From: Flavobacteriales bacterium UBA6051
GTDB taxonomy: Bacteria > Bacteroidota > Bacteroidia > Flavobacteriales_D > Crocinitomicaceae
Direction: 5' to 3'
Assembly (NCBI GenBank): GCA_002427735.1
Contig: DIYP01000007.1
Span: forward strand, 589,397-653,396
Length of the DNA stretch: 64,000 nt
Shown here: positions 17,872 to 26,171 of the stretch, piece after piece
Layout: each line of letters opens with the position of its first letter
How positions within the stretch are numbered: the stretch's first letter is position 1
Made by a program: the position numbers and the translations under genes
The notes under the pieces: model-generated
The model's input: only the letters and a program-made list of their open reading frames with translations
Told to the model about the DNA's origin: nothing
The model's database searches: none

Positions 17872-18774
17872 TCACTCCTCTTCCATCGCAGAAGCAAAGA
17901 ACTCTAGCAACTTATCAACTTCGCTATCCCAGTATGCATAGTTATGTCCTGCGTTTTGCTCCATATTCAATTTGACCTTGCAATTGCCTTGTTTCTTGAT
18001 TGCTTCATAAAGTTCACTGGCATGTGCCGTTGGAACAATTTTATCATTGATACCGTGTCCAATATAGGTTGGAATATTGTACGTATCGATAAAACTCATT
18101 GGGTTTTCATCACCCGTCCATCTTTCAGGGTATTCATCCATCTTCCCCAAAAAACCTTTGAATAAATTGTCGTTCGGATACTTTGACTGATCAAAGTCCC
18201 CGGAAAGGCATGCTGTACCATCAAAAACCTCGGGTAAATCCATCGCAACGAGCAAGGCCCCTCTTCCACCTGTTGAAAGTCCAACAACAAAATTATCGTT
18301 TACCCCAAGAAACAAATTTCTTTCTTTTTGTAAAAAAGGAATCAATTCATGCGTCATCCACTTTCTCGTTGGATATTTCAACCAATCTGCTCTTGTTTCA
18401 GGATAAATTCTTCGTGTATAAATACTCTTGCCCATATCTGGACAAACCAATGCATAGCCCTCTGCCAATGCTTTCTCACACAAGGACGAACTATCACACC
18501 AACTAGAAATTGGAAAATTCCAACCTTGGAGAATAAGCAATGTTGCTTTTGGCTTACCCTCAGGATATAGTAGCTGAACATCTATTAAAGTTCCATCATA
18601 ATCAAGGGACAGCAGTGTATCTTTTCCCTCAAAAACACTAAAATCTTCAAAGAAACCTCCCTCCGTTGGCGTATTCTCTAGAACGATTGTTTCACGACTT
18701 TCTGATTTCTGTGCACAACTGCTCATAAAGAATAGTAAGGGCAAAAAGTAATAGAGCGAAATCGAACTTCTCAT
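17872..18774 (-). CDS. Alpha/beta-hydrolase lipoprotein (putative esterase)
   Basis: 300 residues from the ATG at 18774, where a lipoprotein signal peptide starts (MRSSISLYYFLPLLFFMSSC, Cys20). Nucleophile elbow GLSTGGRG, acid in GINDKIVP and His in NAGHNYAYW complete the triad of the putative esterase / dienelactone-hydrolase-like fold. QGWNFPISSW after the second strand supplies the oxyanion region. It looks like an exported carboxylesterase or acyl-/feruloyl-esterase-like enzyme; substrate not visible. A longer frame begins at 18876 but its N-terminus is not a signal sequence. Confidence 0.82.
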   Translation of the reverse strand: MRSSISLYYFLPLLFFMSSCAQKSESRETIVLENTPTEGGFFEDFSVFEGKDTLLSLDYDGTLIDVQLLYPEGKPKATLLILQGWNFPISSWCDSSSLCEKALAEGYALVCPDMGKSIYTRRIYPETRADWLKYPTRKWMTHELIPFLQKERNLFLGVNDNFVVGLSTGGRGALLVAMDLPEVFDGTACLSGDFDQSKYPNDNLFKGFLGKMDEYPERWTGDENPMSFIDTYNIPTYIGHGINDKIVPTAHASELYEAIKKQGNCKVKLNMEQNAGHNYAYWDSEVDKLLEFFASAMEEE

Positions 18775-18930
18775 GAAACCAAATTGACCTTGAAAATAAA
18801 AAAACAGAATCAATCTGTTACTTTCTTTGCTAAGTACATTTCCAATATGCAGGGCAATGACAAACACAAACAACAAACGGCTACATAGTGACTGATCTTT
18901 TTCACAGCTACTATTAACCTCATGAGAACA

Positions 18931-19031
18931 GTCCCGAACTGCAATATTAGAATCGCAGCTGTAGATCTCAGTTAGTTCTACGTTTCATCAAACCAGAATT
19001 TGTCTAAATGCGATTCATTGTGGTTCGGGAC
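18931..19031. repeat. Inverted repeat flanking the region before the PGT gene
   Basis: Arm 18931-18945 (gtcccgaactgcaat) and arm 19017-19031 (attgtggttcgggac) match as an inverted repeat at 13 of 15 positions, 71 bases apart. It lies within the roughly 330 bases between the hydrolase start and the phosphoglycosyl transferase, in which I see no gene and no convincing promoter. Confidence 0.55.
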
Positions 19032-19102
19032 TTCTTATTTCACTCAAAATATGTCTGAATCAGAGAAAGCTTATTAAATTTAAATATCAATCTGTCGAAA
19101 CT

Positions 19103-19633
19103 ATGCAGCGGCTAATTGCCCTATTCTTCCTGTTACTTTTAATGCCTGTTATTTTGCTAACAGCCCTTGTAATTGCCTTAACATCTGGGATGCCGGTAAT
19201 ATTCGTTCAAGAACGTGTAGGATTAAATAAAACACCTTTCACGATATACAAGTTCAGAACAATGCGTGAAGGCAGAATAACATGGATTGGAAAGATTCTC
19301 AGAAAGACCGGGATTGATGAGATTCCTCAGCTTCTCAATATCATCGAAGGTAAAATGTCATTCGTTGGCCCTAGACCACTTACAATTGAGGATATAAGGC
19401 GACTTGATTGGGATTCTCAGGAAAAAATACGTCGATGGAGTGTTCGTCCGGGAATAACGGGCATGGCTCAATTAGTTAACGTGTGTGATAAAGATGTTAG
19501 TTGGATGAATGACATGAATTACATTGATCAGAAATCATGGCAGCTGGACTTAAGGATTATTTGGCGGTCAATGCTGGTTCCATTCATTGGAAAATCAAAT
19601 ACAAAAACACTTCTACATAAATCGGACTCATGA
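19103..19633 (+). CDS. Minimal monotopic phosphoglycosyl transferase
   Basis: 176 residues: one re-entrant hydrophobic segment (about 3-29) and the bacterial sugar transferase core. Motifs: PVIFVQERVGLNKTPFTIYK, FRTM, the catalytic Asp-Glu pair at 72-73 in RKTGIDEIPQLLN, MSFVGPRPL, and RPGITGMAQL. It transfers a sugar-1-phosphate from a nucleotide sugar to undecaprenyl phosphate at the inner membrane. It is smaller than PglC (about 200) because the loop between FRTM and the DE helix is cut to a few residues (REGRITWIGKIL). The stop overlaps the next gene as ATGA. No glycosyltransferases adjoin it, which is unusual for this family. Confidence 0.9.
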   Translation: MQRLIALFFLLLLMPVILLTALVIALTSGMPVIFVQERVGLNKTPFTIYKFRTMREGRITWIGKILRKTGIDEIPQLLNIIEGKMSFVGPRPLTIEDIRRLDWDSQEKIRRWSVRPGITGMAQLVNVCDKDVSWMNDMNYIDQKSWQLDLRIIWRSMLVPFIGKSNTKTLLHKSDS

Positions 19634-20643
19634 ATATTCTTGTTAATGGTATTGGAAATATTGGGACTACCTTACTCGGAGTTTTGTCCAAACAAAAGCA
19701 TCTATTGGGGATTGAGCATATTTATGCACTGAAGAACAACCCTATGCCCTGGCATCAAGACGACCTTTCTTATTTAGCCGAGATGGGCGTAATTGTTTGC
19801 ACCAAAAAAGATGATGAGTATGAGCATCTTGATGACGTCATTGGTCGCATTGAATATATATTCGACTGTACATCGAATGGTGGTGGTTTAAGTAATAAAA
19901 GCTGGTATGAATCACTTTCAAATTTGAAAGGTGCATGCGCTCAAGGAAGTGAAAAAAACTTCGGGATATCCTACATGTCCGGGGTAAATGATCAGATTTT
20001 GGAAGGAGCAAAATACGCACACGTTGTGTCGTGTAATACGCATTCAATAGCCTCACTTCTTATGACTTTTGCTGGAAGAGATCTGGAAAACCTCGAAAGC
20101 TCTGACTTTGTGATAGTCCGTCGCTCAGAGGATTTAGGTAATCATCAGCGGCTCGTATCAGCCAATGTTGTCGCCCGGCATCTGGATGATCAACTAGGAA
20201 CGCACCACTCCATTGATGTTTTGGGTCTTTTTAAAACCGTTGAGAAGACGTTTAAGGTCAGTTCATCGGATATTACGACTCCAAGTCAATTGATGCATGG
20301 CGTACGGTTCAATATAACACTGAAAAAACCTATCAATCAGAAAGTTGCGAATGATCTTATTGAAAAAAGTCAGTTCATAGCGTCTTCCACTAAATTTGAT
20401 TCAAATGTAATCTTCGAACGAGGCCGCAGGTATGGTTTCCACGGAAGAATCTACAATCACGCAGTTGTCATTTCCAATAACATTCTTTTTGTAGAGAACC
20501 GTATTATGGGTTGGGCATTTATCCCCCAAGAAGGCAACACGATTCTATCGACAATACATGCCTTTTTGTTACAAACCCATCACCCTGAAGCTAATTCAAT
20601 TATGACAAAGCTGAAGGAAGAATACTTGATTAAAACCTGGTAG
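19630..20643 (+). CDS. Type II (archaeal-type) GAPDH homologue
   Basis: 337 residues, the length of archaeal glyceraldehyde-3-phosphate dehydrogenases. N-terminal Rossmann motif VNGIGNIGTTLLG; catalytic Cys135 in VVSCNTHSIASLL; a basic pair in VIVRRSEDLG; and His192-193 in GTHHSIDVLGL, matching the archaeal HHGPD segment. Together these fit type II GAPDH, an NAD(P)-dependent aldehyde dehydrogenase. This type is rare in bacteria. Overlap of 4 bp with the phosphoglycosyl transferase indicates co-translation, so its substrate may be a sugar or glycan-related aldehyde or phosphate rather than glycolytic G3P (inference). Ordinary glycolytic use cannot be excluded. Confidence 0.75.
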   Translation: MNILVNGIGNIGTTLLGVLSKQKHLLGIEHIYALKNNPMPWHQDDLSYLAEMGVIVCTKKDDEYEHLDDVIGRIEYIFDCTSNGGGLSNKSWYESLSNLKGACAQGSEKNFGISYMSGVNDQILEGAKYAHVVSCNTHSIASLLMTFAGRDLENLESSDFVIVRRSEDLGNHQRLVSANVVARHLDDQLGTHHSIDVLGLFKTVEKTFKVSSSDITTPSQLMHGVRFNITLKKPINQKVANDLIEKSQFIASSTKFDSNVIFERGRRYGFHGRIYNHAVVISNNILFVENRIMGWAFIPQEGNTILSTIHAFLLQTHHPEANSIMTKLKEEYLIKTW

Positions 20644-20664
20644 TCTATTTGAAGTCGCCAGCGG

Positions 20665-22056
20665 TTACGGATTAATTATCTCCATATCTACGCGACGATT
20701 TTTTGCTCGTCCTTCTTCTGTCTTATTATCAGCGATAGGTTTTGACTCTCCAAAATAAGCTGTCTTAATTCGAGAAGCTTCTACACCATTTGCCACTAAG
20801 AAATCCTTCACTGCTTTCACTCTGTTCTTTGAGAGACGCATGTTATATTCCTCCGTACCGTTGCTATCCGTGTGACCTTCGAGCTTAATTTTCAGCTCAT
20901 CACGAACGAGTAGTAAGTTAGTCAACGACTCCAAATCCCCATAAGATCCTTTCTTGATGATCGCCTTGTCGTATTCAAACGCCAAATGATCAGATGCGCG
21001 TGTCATGGCTCGCTTAACATCTTCGTTAGTTGGTTCTTTTACAAATACCGTATCTATCTTTTCTACCACTAAAGTATCCACTATGGTTTCAACAATGGTC
21101 ACTGTATCAACAGTTGCTTTCGCCGGATCAACGGCAGTAAGATTCTTTTCGTCTACTTCATCCTTTTTCTTTTTGCACAGCTTTAAACCAACGGTTATTT
21201 CGTGAGAGCCAGCACTGTAAGAAGCAATATTTTGCATAGGAACTTCGTAAGCATAACCAATGAAGAACATTTTGCGGATATTCACACCAACACGGCCAAT
21301 CAAACCTACACTTGTTCTATATCCTACCCCACCGTAAATGAAGTCGTTATAATTCAGATCAACATTTACATCAAGTTGATTATTATTCTTAACACCACGA
21401 TAGAGTACTGATGGCGTCATCGAAAGTCTCTTATTAAGTATAAAACTATAACCTGCATATCCAACAAAATGTCTTTTTAAGCCATATCCGTCAAGATTTG
21501 GATAATTGAAGTTAGAACGTGTTTCCAGCAACTGTTTCGAAGCAAATGACAACTCAAGTCCTTTAAAAGCATAAAGGATTCCTGCTTCTGTTTGAACGGA
21601 ATTAGATGACTGCACTCCTCCGTTAATGATGGCATCGTTCGCATCAAACGCTATCGCATCGGTTGGGTCCAAGCGCATCTGGAAATAACCTCCAGAAAGC
21701 CCCAGGCGAATAGAATGATCTCGTAAGAAGTTGAATCCATAAGACACGGAACCAGACGCCGAGATTTGTTGAAACATTCCAATCCGGTCAATTAGGACAT
21801 TTGCTCCCACCCCAATTGATTTGCCCAATCTGGTATTCGCACTGAAGAAATTGGTCACCGGTGCTCCATCGATTTTCACCCACTGATTCAAGTGTGAAAA
21901 GTTGATTTCGGTGCAACCACTCTTCCCTGCATACGCCGGGTTAATGGAATATAAATTATGACGATACATATTCGTTTGTCTCGTCTGTTGAGCAATGGCT
22001 GTTGAAACGAACGTCATTGCTGCTAAAGTCAATGTTAGTTTTACTAGTCTTTTCAT
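20665..22056 (-). CDS. PorP/SprF-family protein fused to an OmpA domain
   Basis: 463 residues from the ATG at 22056 (another ATG at 22062 overlaps the upstream stop). Signal peptide MKRLVKLTLTLAAMTFVSTA. Residues 25-300 are a PorP/SprF beta-barrel: QQTRQTNMYRHNLYSINPAY, then NPAYAGKSGCTEINFSHLNQ and regular amphipathic strands. A linker with T/V/D repeats (ATVDTVTIVETIVDTLVVEK) joins an OmpA peptidoglycan-binding domain (EGHTDSNGTEEYNMRLSKNR ... AKNRRVDMEI). SprF-type proteins deliver type B CTD substrates such as SprB; the adhesin just upstream has this CTD, so it is the likely substrate. The fusion would peg the substrate-specific barrel to the cell wall. Confidence 0.9.
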   Translation of the reverse strand: MKRLVKLTLTLAAMTFVSTAIAQQTRQTNMYRHNLYSINPAYAGKSGCTEINFSHLNQWVKIDGAPVTNFFSANTRLGKSIGVGANVLIDRIGMFQQISASGSVSYGFNFLRDHSIRLGLSGGYFQMRLDPTDAIAFDANDAIINGGVQSSNSVQTEAGILYAFKGLELSFASKQLLETRSNFNYPNLDGYGLKRHFVGYAGYSFILNKRLSMTPSVLYRGVKNNNQLDVNVDLNYNDFIYGGVGYRTSVGLIGRVGVNIRKMFFIGYAYEVPMQNIASYSAGSHEITVGLKLCKKKKDEVDEKNLTAVDPAKATVDTVTIVETIVDTLVVEKIDTVFVKEPTNEDVKRAMTRASDHLAFEYDKAIIKKGSYGDLESLTNLLLVRDELKIKLEGHTDSNGTEEYNMRLSKNRVKAVKDFLVANGVEASRIKTAYFGESKPIADNKTEEGRAKNRRVDMEIINP

Positions 22057-22061
22057 AACCA

Positions 22062-25000
22062 TTACTTTTTAAATCGCATTAAGTTAATTGGACCTTGATA
22101 CTGTCTGTCTTCATCACAACCGATGACATAATAGTAGACTCCATCCGGAAGAACTTCCCCCTCTTTTGTACCATTCCAATCATTTTGGTAATCGTTACTC
22201 TCAAACACTAGTTGTCCCCACCTATTAAATACTTGAACAGTACAGCCCTGAATCTGATTCAAATCACTCACTTTCCAAGTATCATTACTACCGTCATCGT
22301 TCGGAGTACATATATTACTGATTTGTAACAGTGCTTCACAGTCCAGTACAGTCAATTCGAGTGTCACCAACGAATCACAACCGCCTGCTGTCGTGAACAT
22401 TTCATCATAAACTCCAGCTGTTGTATACGTTTGTGTTCCATGCAGGTATGATTCTCCTTCACAAATGGAATCGTAAATCGTATGTGTAATTTGATCTGTC
22501 ACCGTTAAGAACAACGTTACGACAGAATCACAACCACTAGCGGTTACAAAAGGTTCTGCATACTCGCCCGACGATGTTAGAACTTGTGTGCCATGAGTAT
22601 AAGATTGTCCCTGACAAATCGTTGCAGCATAAGAATGTTCCAGTTGAGGGTTCACAAAGAAATACATCGTCACTAATGAATCGCAACCTCCAGCCGTGGT
22701 AAACATCTCTGTGTACGTACCTGACGTCGTAAGTGTCTGCGAACCAAACGTTGTTGATTGTCCTTGACAAACTGTTTCAGTTATTGAATTCGTGATCAAT
22801 GGTTCAACCGTTAGGTATAACGTCACGATTGAATCACAACCGCCATTTGCAACAAGGTTATCTACATAAACACCACTCGCATTTAAGTTTTGTCCACCGA
22901 ATGCATAAGTTGTACCAGTACAAATTGTTTCATTCAATGTGGTCGTCAACGTATTTTCTACAAACAAATTAGTTGTTACAATACTATCACAACCATTTGC
23001 TGCGACGAAAACATCGGTATATACTCCAGCAGTATTATAAACATTCGATCCAACAGTATACGTCGTACCCTGACAAATCGTAACCGTTTGTTCGAATAAC
23101 GAAACCGGGTTTACTGTCAATGTTGTATAAACAGTGCTATCACAACCGTTTGCAGCAATAAATACATCCGTATAAGTTCCTGCAGTAGTTTGATTTGCGC
23201 CTTCAAGGAGAATGCTCTGTCCTTCACAAATCGTAGCATTCACGTACTCAATAATAGGATTTGTAATACATGGATTACCACAAATAGATGCATCTACCGT
23301 GAACGTAAATGGACATGCTCCATCATCTAATGTAATTGTATGAATTTCTGCGGCCGCAACTGCATAAACCACATTATTTCCTGGGATAAAGGTACCCGAT
23401 TGCACCACAGTCATTGACGCATCTTGAATTGTGTAGTTGATATTGGTACCGTAGAAAGTACTTAATCCACCTGAACTCGTGAATGTAATTTCACAGAGTG
23501 TGTTGTCATAACTAAACACCGGCACTATTGGCTCCAGATAAACTACTTGCACAGTATTATCAACTGTTGATGAATTACATGAGAAATCTCCCCAGGTAGC
23601 GGGTTCATCCGCCATTGAAGAAACATAGTATACGGTATTGAATAATGGATTTCCGTTTGAGCCAGACCCGTCCGTATTATTTACAAAAACGCCTACCCCT
23701 TGAATCGTATCAATATAGGTGAAACCTGATCCAGCAACTGGGTCAGGAAGCACCTGCGTACTGTGCATTACAAATCCAGAATCCAAACACGAAGGAATAT
23801 CAACGGTTGGCTCTCCAATTCCATTGATCAAGTTACCCGGAATAAGTGTATCATTAAAACAAACAAATGCTGTATCTGTTGAAGAAAAATCGATAATACT
23901 TCCATTTGCCAATTCTACATATGTGTCACCGGCATAACTATCAATTTCTCGAATATACTCGATGATGTATTGCCCTTCATCTCCTGGAGATCCACCATCC
24001 AATTGAATGGCATAAATTGTTCCTGGTGCCATACAACAAATAGATTCTTGCGTGCCATCAAAACCAGCTGAACCTTGTAAAACTGGTGTAATAATTGGCG
24101 TAGTTTGCGTTCCATCCTGCGTGAATGTCGCTGGATTCAGACCTCCATAACAATCTGTTCCATTGAGCAATTCATAAACAGCATAGCGTAACGTATCCAT
24201 ACCGATATATGCTCTTAAATTCATTTCAATGGCGCCTGAAGGTGGTACAGTGAAATAGTGCCAAACAGTTTGGTCTGCACGATTCAAAGGGTTGGCATCT
24301 ACTGGAGGCTCTCCTGCCAGAAACTCTGTACATCCTCGTTCATTGTTTCCTGCAACAGCTTGAAATTGTGGCTGAACACCTGCTGGCGTCACAACTACTT
24401 CAAACAATGGGTCTGGAAGTGTCAAACATAGAATATCGTTCCCAGGAGGATTGTTGATAGCATCCGCTGCGCTTGGGTCGTAAACCCATGTATCAATGTT
24501 TTGTGTATTCAATAAGGTGAGCCCATTGGCTGGATCTACCATTCCATAATAGGAATAACCTGGTTCTAGACATTGCTGCGTAATGATTGCACTTTCCGTA
24601 GCGCCACCGAGCAAACCATTTAAACCACCTTCTGCAGCATCCAGGTTCTCAAGGTCTGCACAGGTATAATCAGCTGGAATACCTGGTGCAAAGCGTCTAT
24701 CGAAACCAAAGAACGCAGAATGCTCACTATAAATACCGCTTTGATAATCAGTTTCAAAAACAATTCGTCCGCTGTTTGGCGCTACAAAATTCAACCAAAC
24801 GCTTTCATTCATTGTTCCATTTCCTGAAGCAGGGTGATCGTAATCATAGGCGTGATACTCATCGGGATCTGTCGAAGTGTGCGCTGCCCCCGTCTCGGCA
24901 TAATCATTTCCACCATCATAAGCGCAACCAAAACCAAGATTCACTGTAGGCCCAGACCCTGCCGCTGAACTAATTGGTGTTGTTCCAAAAGGAACAGTTG

Positions 25001-26120
25001 GTGACAAACATGGAATATCTTCTAAATCCGGAGCGCTGCCGCCAATAGAATTTACTCGCACCTGACAATAACCGCTTTCGTTGTTGTCCGGAGCAAGCTG
25101 AATGTAATAAACTTCACCTGGAATGAGTTTCTGATAACTAATTAAAGCTACCGGGTTACATGCATCCAGTGTAATTTCTGCTTCAGGGTCAACCCCTAGC
25201 AGATCAATTCCATCTGCCGACTCAATGTGCGAGAGGTAATCAAACTTATCCTTAATTATTGTCCCTGTGATAGGCTGAACTCCTTCAATACAACCAGCGC
25301 CATCTGCTGCATGGTACAATTGAAAATATGTTCCTAAATCTGTTCCTCCCAAATCGGTAGTTACTTCTACACTTCCACTTGCAGGGGCAGTAAAATACAA
25401 CCAACCTGAGCCATTCGCACTGACATCGCCTTCATTTGGCTCATTCGGTTCTAGTGCGTTGCTCGCGCAAAGTGCAAAGGTTTGCGTTGCATCCAGAGGA
25501 ATAGGTAGCGCATTACAAATTAAATCTGGCACCGAAGTAACCGGCAGATCCACGTATTCTACTTCAAAAGTTACGCGGTAGGTTTGATTACAACCTCCAC
25601 CTGAACCATTGGCCTCAAACGTTTGCCAATTGACCCCCGGAGCTCCTGGTACGGTCATGGTAACACTCTGATTGGCCGTTTCCCCTTGTGTCAAAAGCCC
25701 TAACAAACTGTAGTTCGTGGCTTCATCATTTTCATACGCTCTCCAATCAATTGTAACTTCTGTAGGCACATCATCGGTACAAACATAATCGTGCGAGAAA
25801 TACTGACCGCTATTTGGTGAAAAGCCCCCTCCGGGAGCATTCATGATGTATGGCCCGTTATCGTCATTTCGATAGGCATAGTTGAAATCTCCAAGCAATC
25901 CAAGCAATACGGGATTGTTATTCGAATTACCTACGGTGTTATCCGTTGCTAAAAACTCCCAAACGAAATCACTTTCTCCGGCAAAAAGGCCGTCGCAGTC
26001 TTCATTTTGAGTAACTTCTACAGATAATACACTAACATTGATGGTGGCCTGGGACCAGACCTTCATACTTCCCAAAAGTATAAAGCCCAGCACCCAAGTA
26101 CGCACTTGAGTCAAGTTCAT
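22062..26120 (-). CDS. Large repeat adhesin with type B T9SS sorting domain
   Basis: 1352 residues, signal peptide ending near SQATINVSVL. The N-terminal two thirds hold several beta-rich modules of the kind that follow fibronectin/PPC-like folds (for example SGSVEVTTDLGGTDLGTYFQ, SGRIVFETDY, SGAIEMNLRAY, each followed by Cys pairs and a YYIQLAPD-like strand). Six repeats of about 49 residues (ATICQGQSYTHGTQVLTSSG type, with GCDSVVTLFLTV) follow, then a gliding-motility-associated C-terminal domain: SNICTPNDDGSNDTWKVSDL, VQVFNRWGQLVFESNDYQND, VLPDGVYYYVI. Such proteins are secreted by T9SS with an SprF-type partner, here the next gene (stop and start overlap). Likely a surface adhesin. Confidence 0.92.
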   Translation of the reverse strand: MNLTQVRTWVLGFILLGSMKVWSQATINVSVLSVEVTQNEDCDGLFAGESDFVWEFLATDNTVGNSNNNPVLLGLLGDFNYAYRNDDNGPYIMNAPGGGFSPNSGQYFSHDYVCTDDVPTEVTIDWRAYENDEATNYSLLGLLTQGETANQSVTMTVPGAPGVNWQTFEANGSGGGCNQTYRVTFEVEYVDLPVTSVPDLICNALPIPLDATQTFALCASNALEPNEPNEGDVSANGSGWLYFTAPASGSVEVTTDLGGTDLGTYFQLYHAADGAGCIEGVQPITGTIIKDKFDYLSHIESADGIDLLGVDPEAEITLDACNPVALISYQKLIPGEVYYIQLAPDNNESGYCQVRVNSIGGSAPDLEDIPCLSPTVPFGTTPISSAAGSGPTVNLGFGCAYDGGNDYAETGAAHTSTDPDEYHAYDYDHPASGNGTMNESVWLNFVAPNSGRIVFETDYQSGIYSEHSAFFGFDRRFAPGIPADYTCADLENLDAAEGGLNGLLGGATESAIITQQCLEPGYSYYGMVDPANGLTLLNTQNIDTWVYDPSAADAINNPPGNDILCLTLPDPLFEVVVTPAGVQPQFQAVAGNNERGCTEFLAGEPPVDANPLNRADQTVWHYFTVPPSGAIEMNLRAYIGMDTLRYAVYELLNGTDCYGGLNPATFTQDGTQTTPIITPVLQGSAGFDGTQESICCMAPGTIYAIQLDGGSPGDEGQYIIEYIREIDSYAGDTYVELANGSIIDFSSTDTAFVCFNDTLIPGNLINGIGEPTVDIPSCLDSGFVMHSTQVLPDPVAGSGFTYIDTIQGVGVFVNNTDGSGSNGNPLFNTVYYVSSMADEPATWGDFSCNSSTVDNTVQVVYLEPIVPVFSYDNTLCEITFTSSGGLSTFYGTNINYTIQDASMTVVQSGTFIPGNNVVYAVAAAEIHTITLDDGACPFTFTVDASICGNPCITNPIIEYVNATICEGQSILLEGANQTTAGTYTDVFIAANGCDSTVYTTLTVNPVSLFEQTVTICQGTTYTVGSNVYNTAGVYTDVFVAANGCDSIVTTNLFVENTLTTTLNETICTGTTYAFGGQNLNASGVYVDNLVANGGCDSIVTLYLTVEPLITNSITETVCQGQSTTFGSQTLTTSGTYTEMFTTAGGCDSLVTMYFFVNPQLEHSYAATICQGQSYTHGTQVLTSSGEYAEPFVTASGCDSVVTLFLTVTDQITHTIYDSICEGESYLHGTQTYTTAGVYDEMFTTAGGCDSLVTLELTVLDCEALLQISNICTPNDDGSNDTWKVSDLNQIQGCTVQVFNRWGQLVFESNDYQNDWNGTKEGEVLPDGVYYYVIGCDEDRQYQGPINLMRFKK
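22350..23245. repeat. Six tandem ~49-residue repeats in the adhesin
   Basis: Each repeat starts with a T(I/V)C(E/Q/T)G motif, then SGxY/AGxY, then a GGCDS or NGCDS motif and ends in a VTLxLTV strand. Six copies can be counted before the C-terminal domain. The two Cys per copy (in the first and third motifs) are invariant and may form a disulfide in each repeat. Confidence 0.85.
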
Positions 26121-26171
26121 AGCAGATTAAGTTAAGTTGTGGTTTTAAATTGTAAGTCTTTTTCTGTCAGG

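Noticed and set aside
18931..19031. Integron attC-type site
   Set aside because: No GTTRRRY / RYYYAAC core pairs and no integrase in the window.
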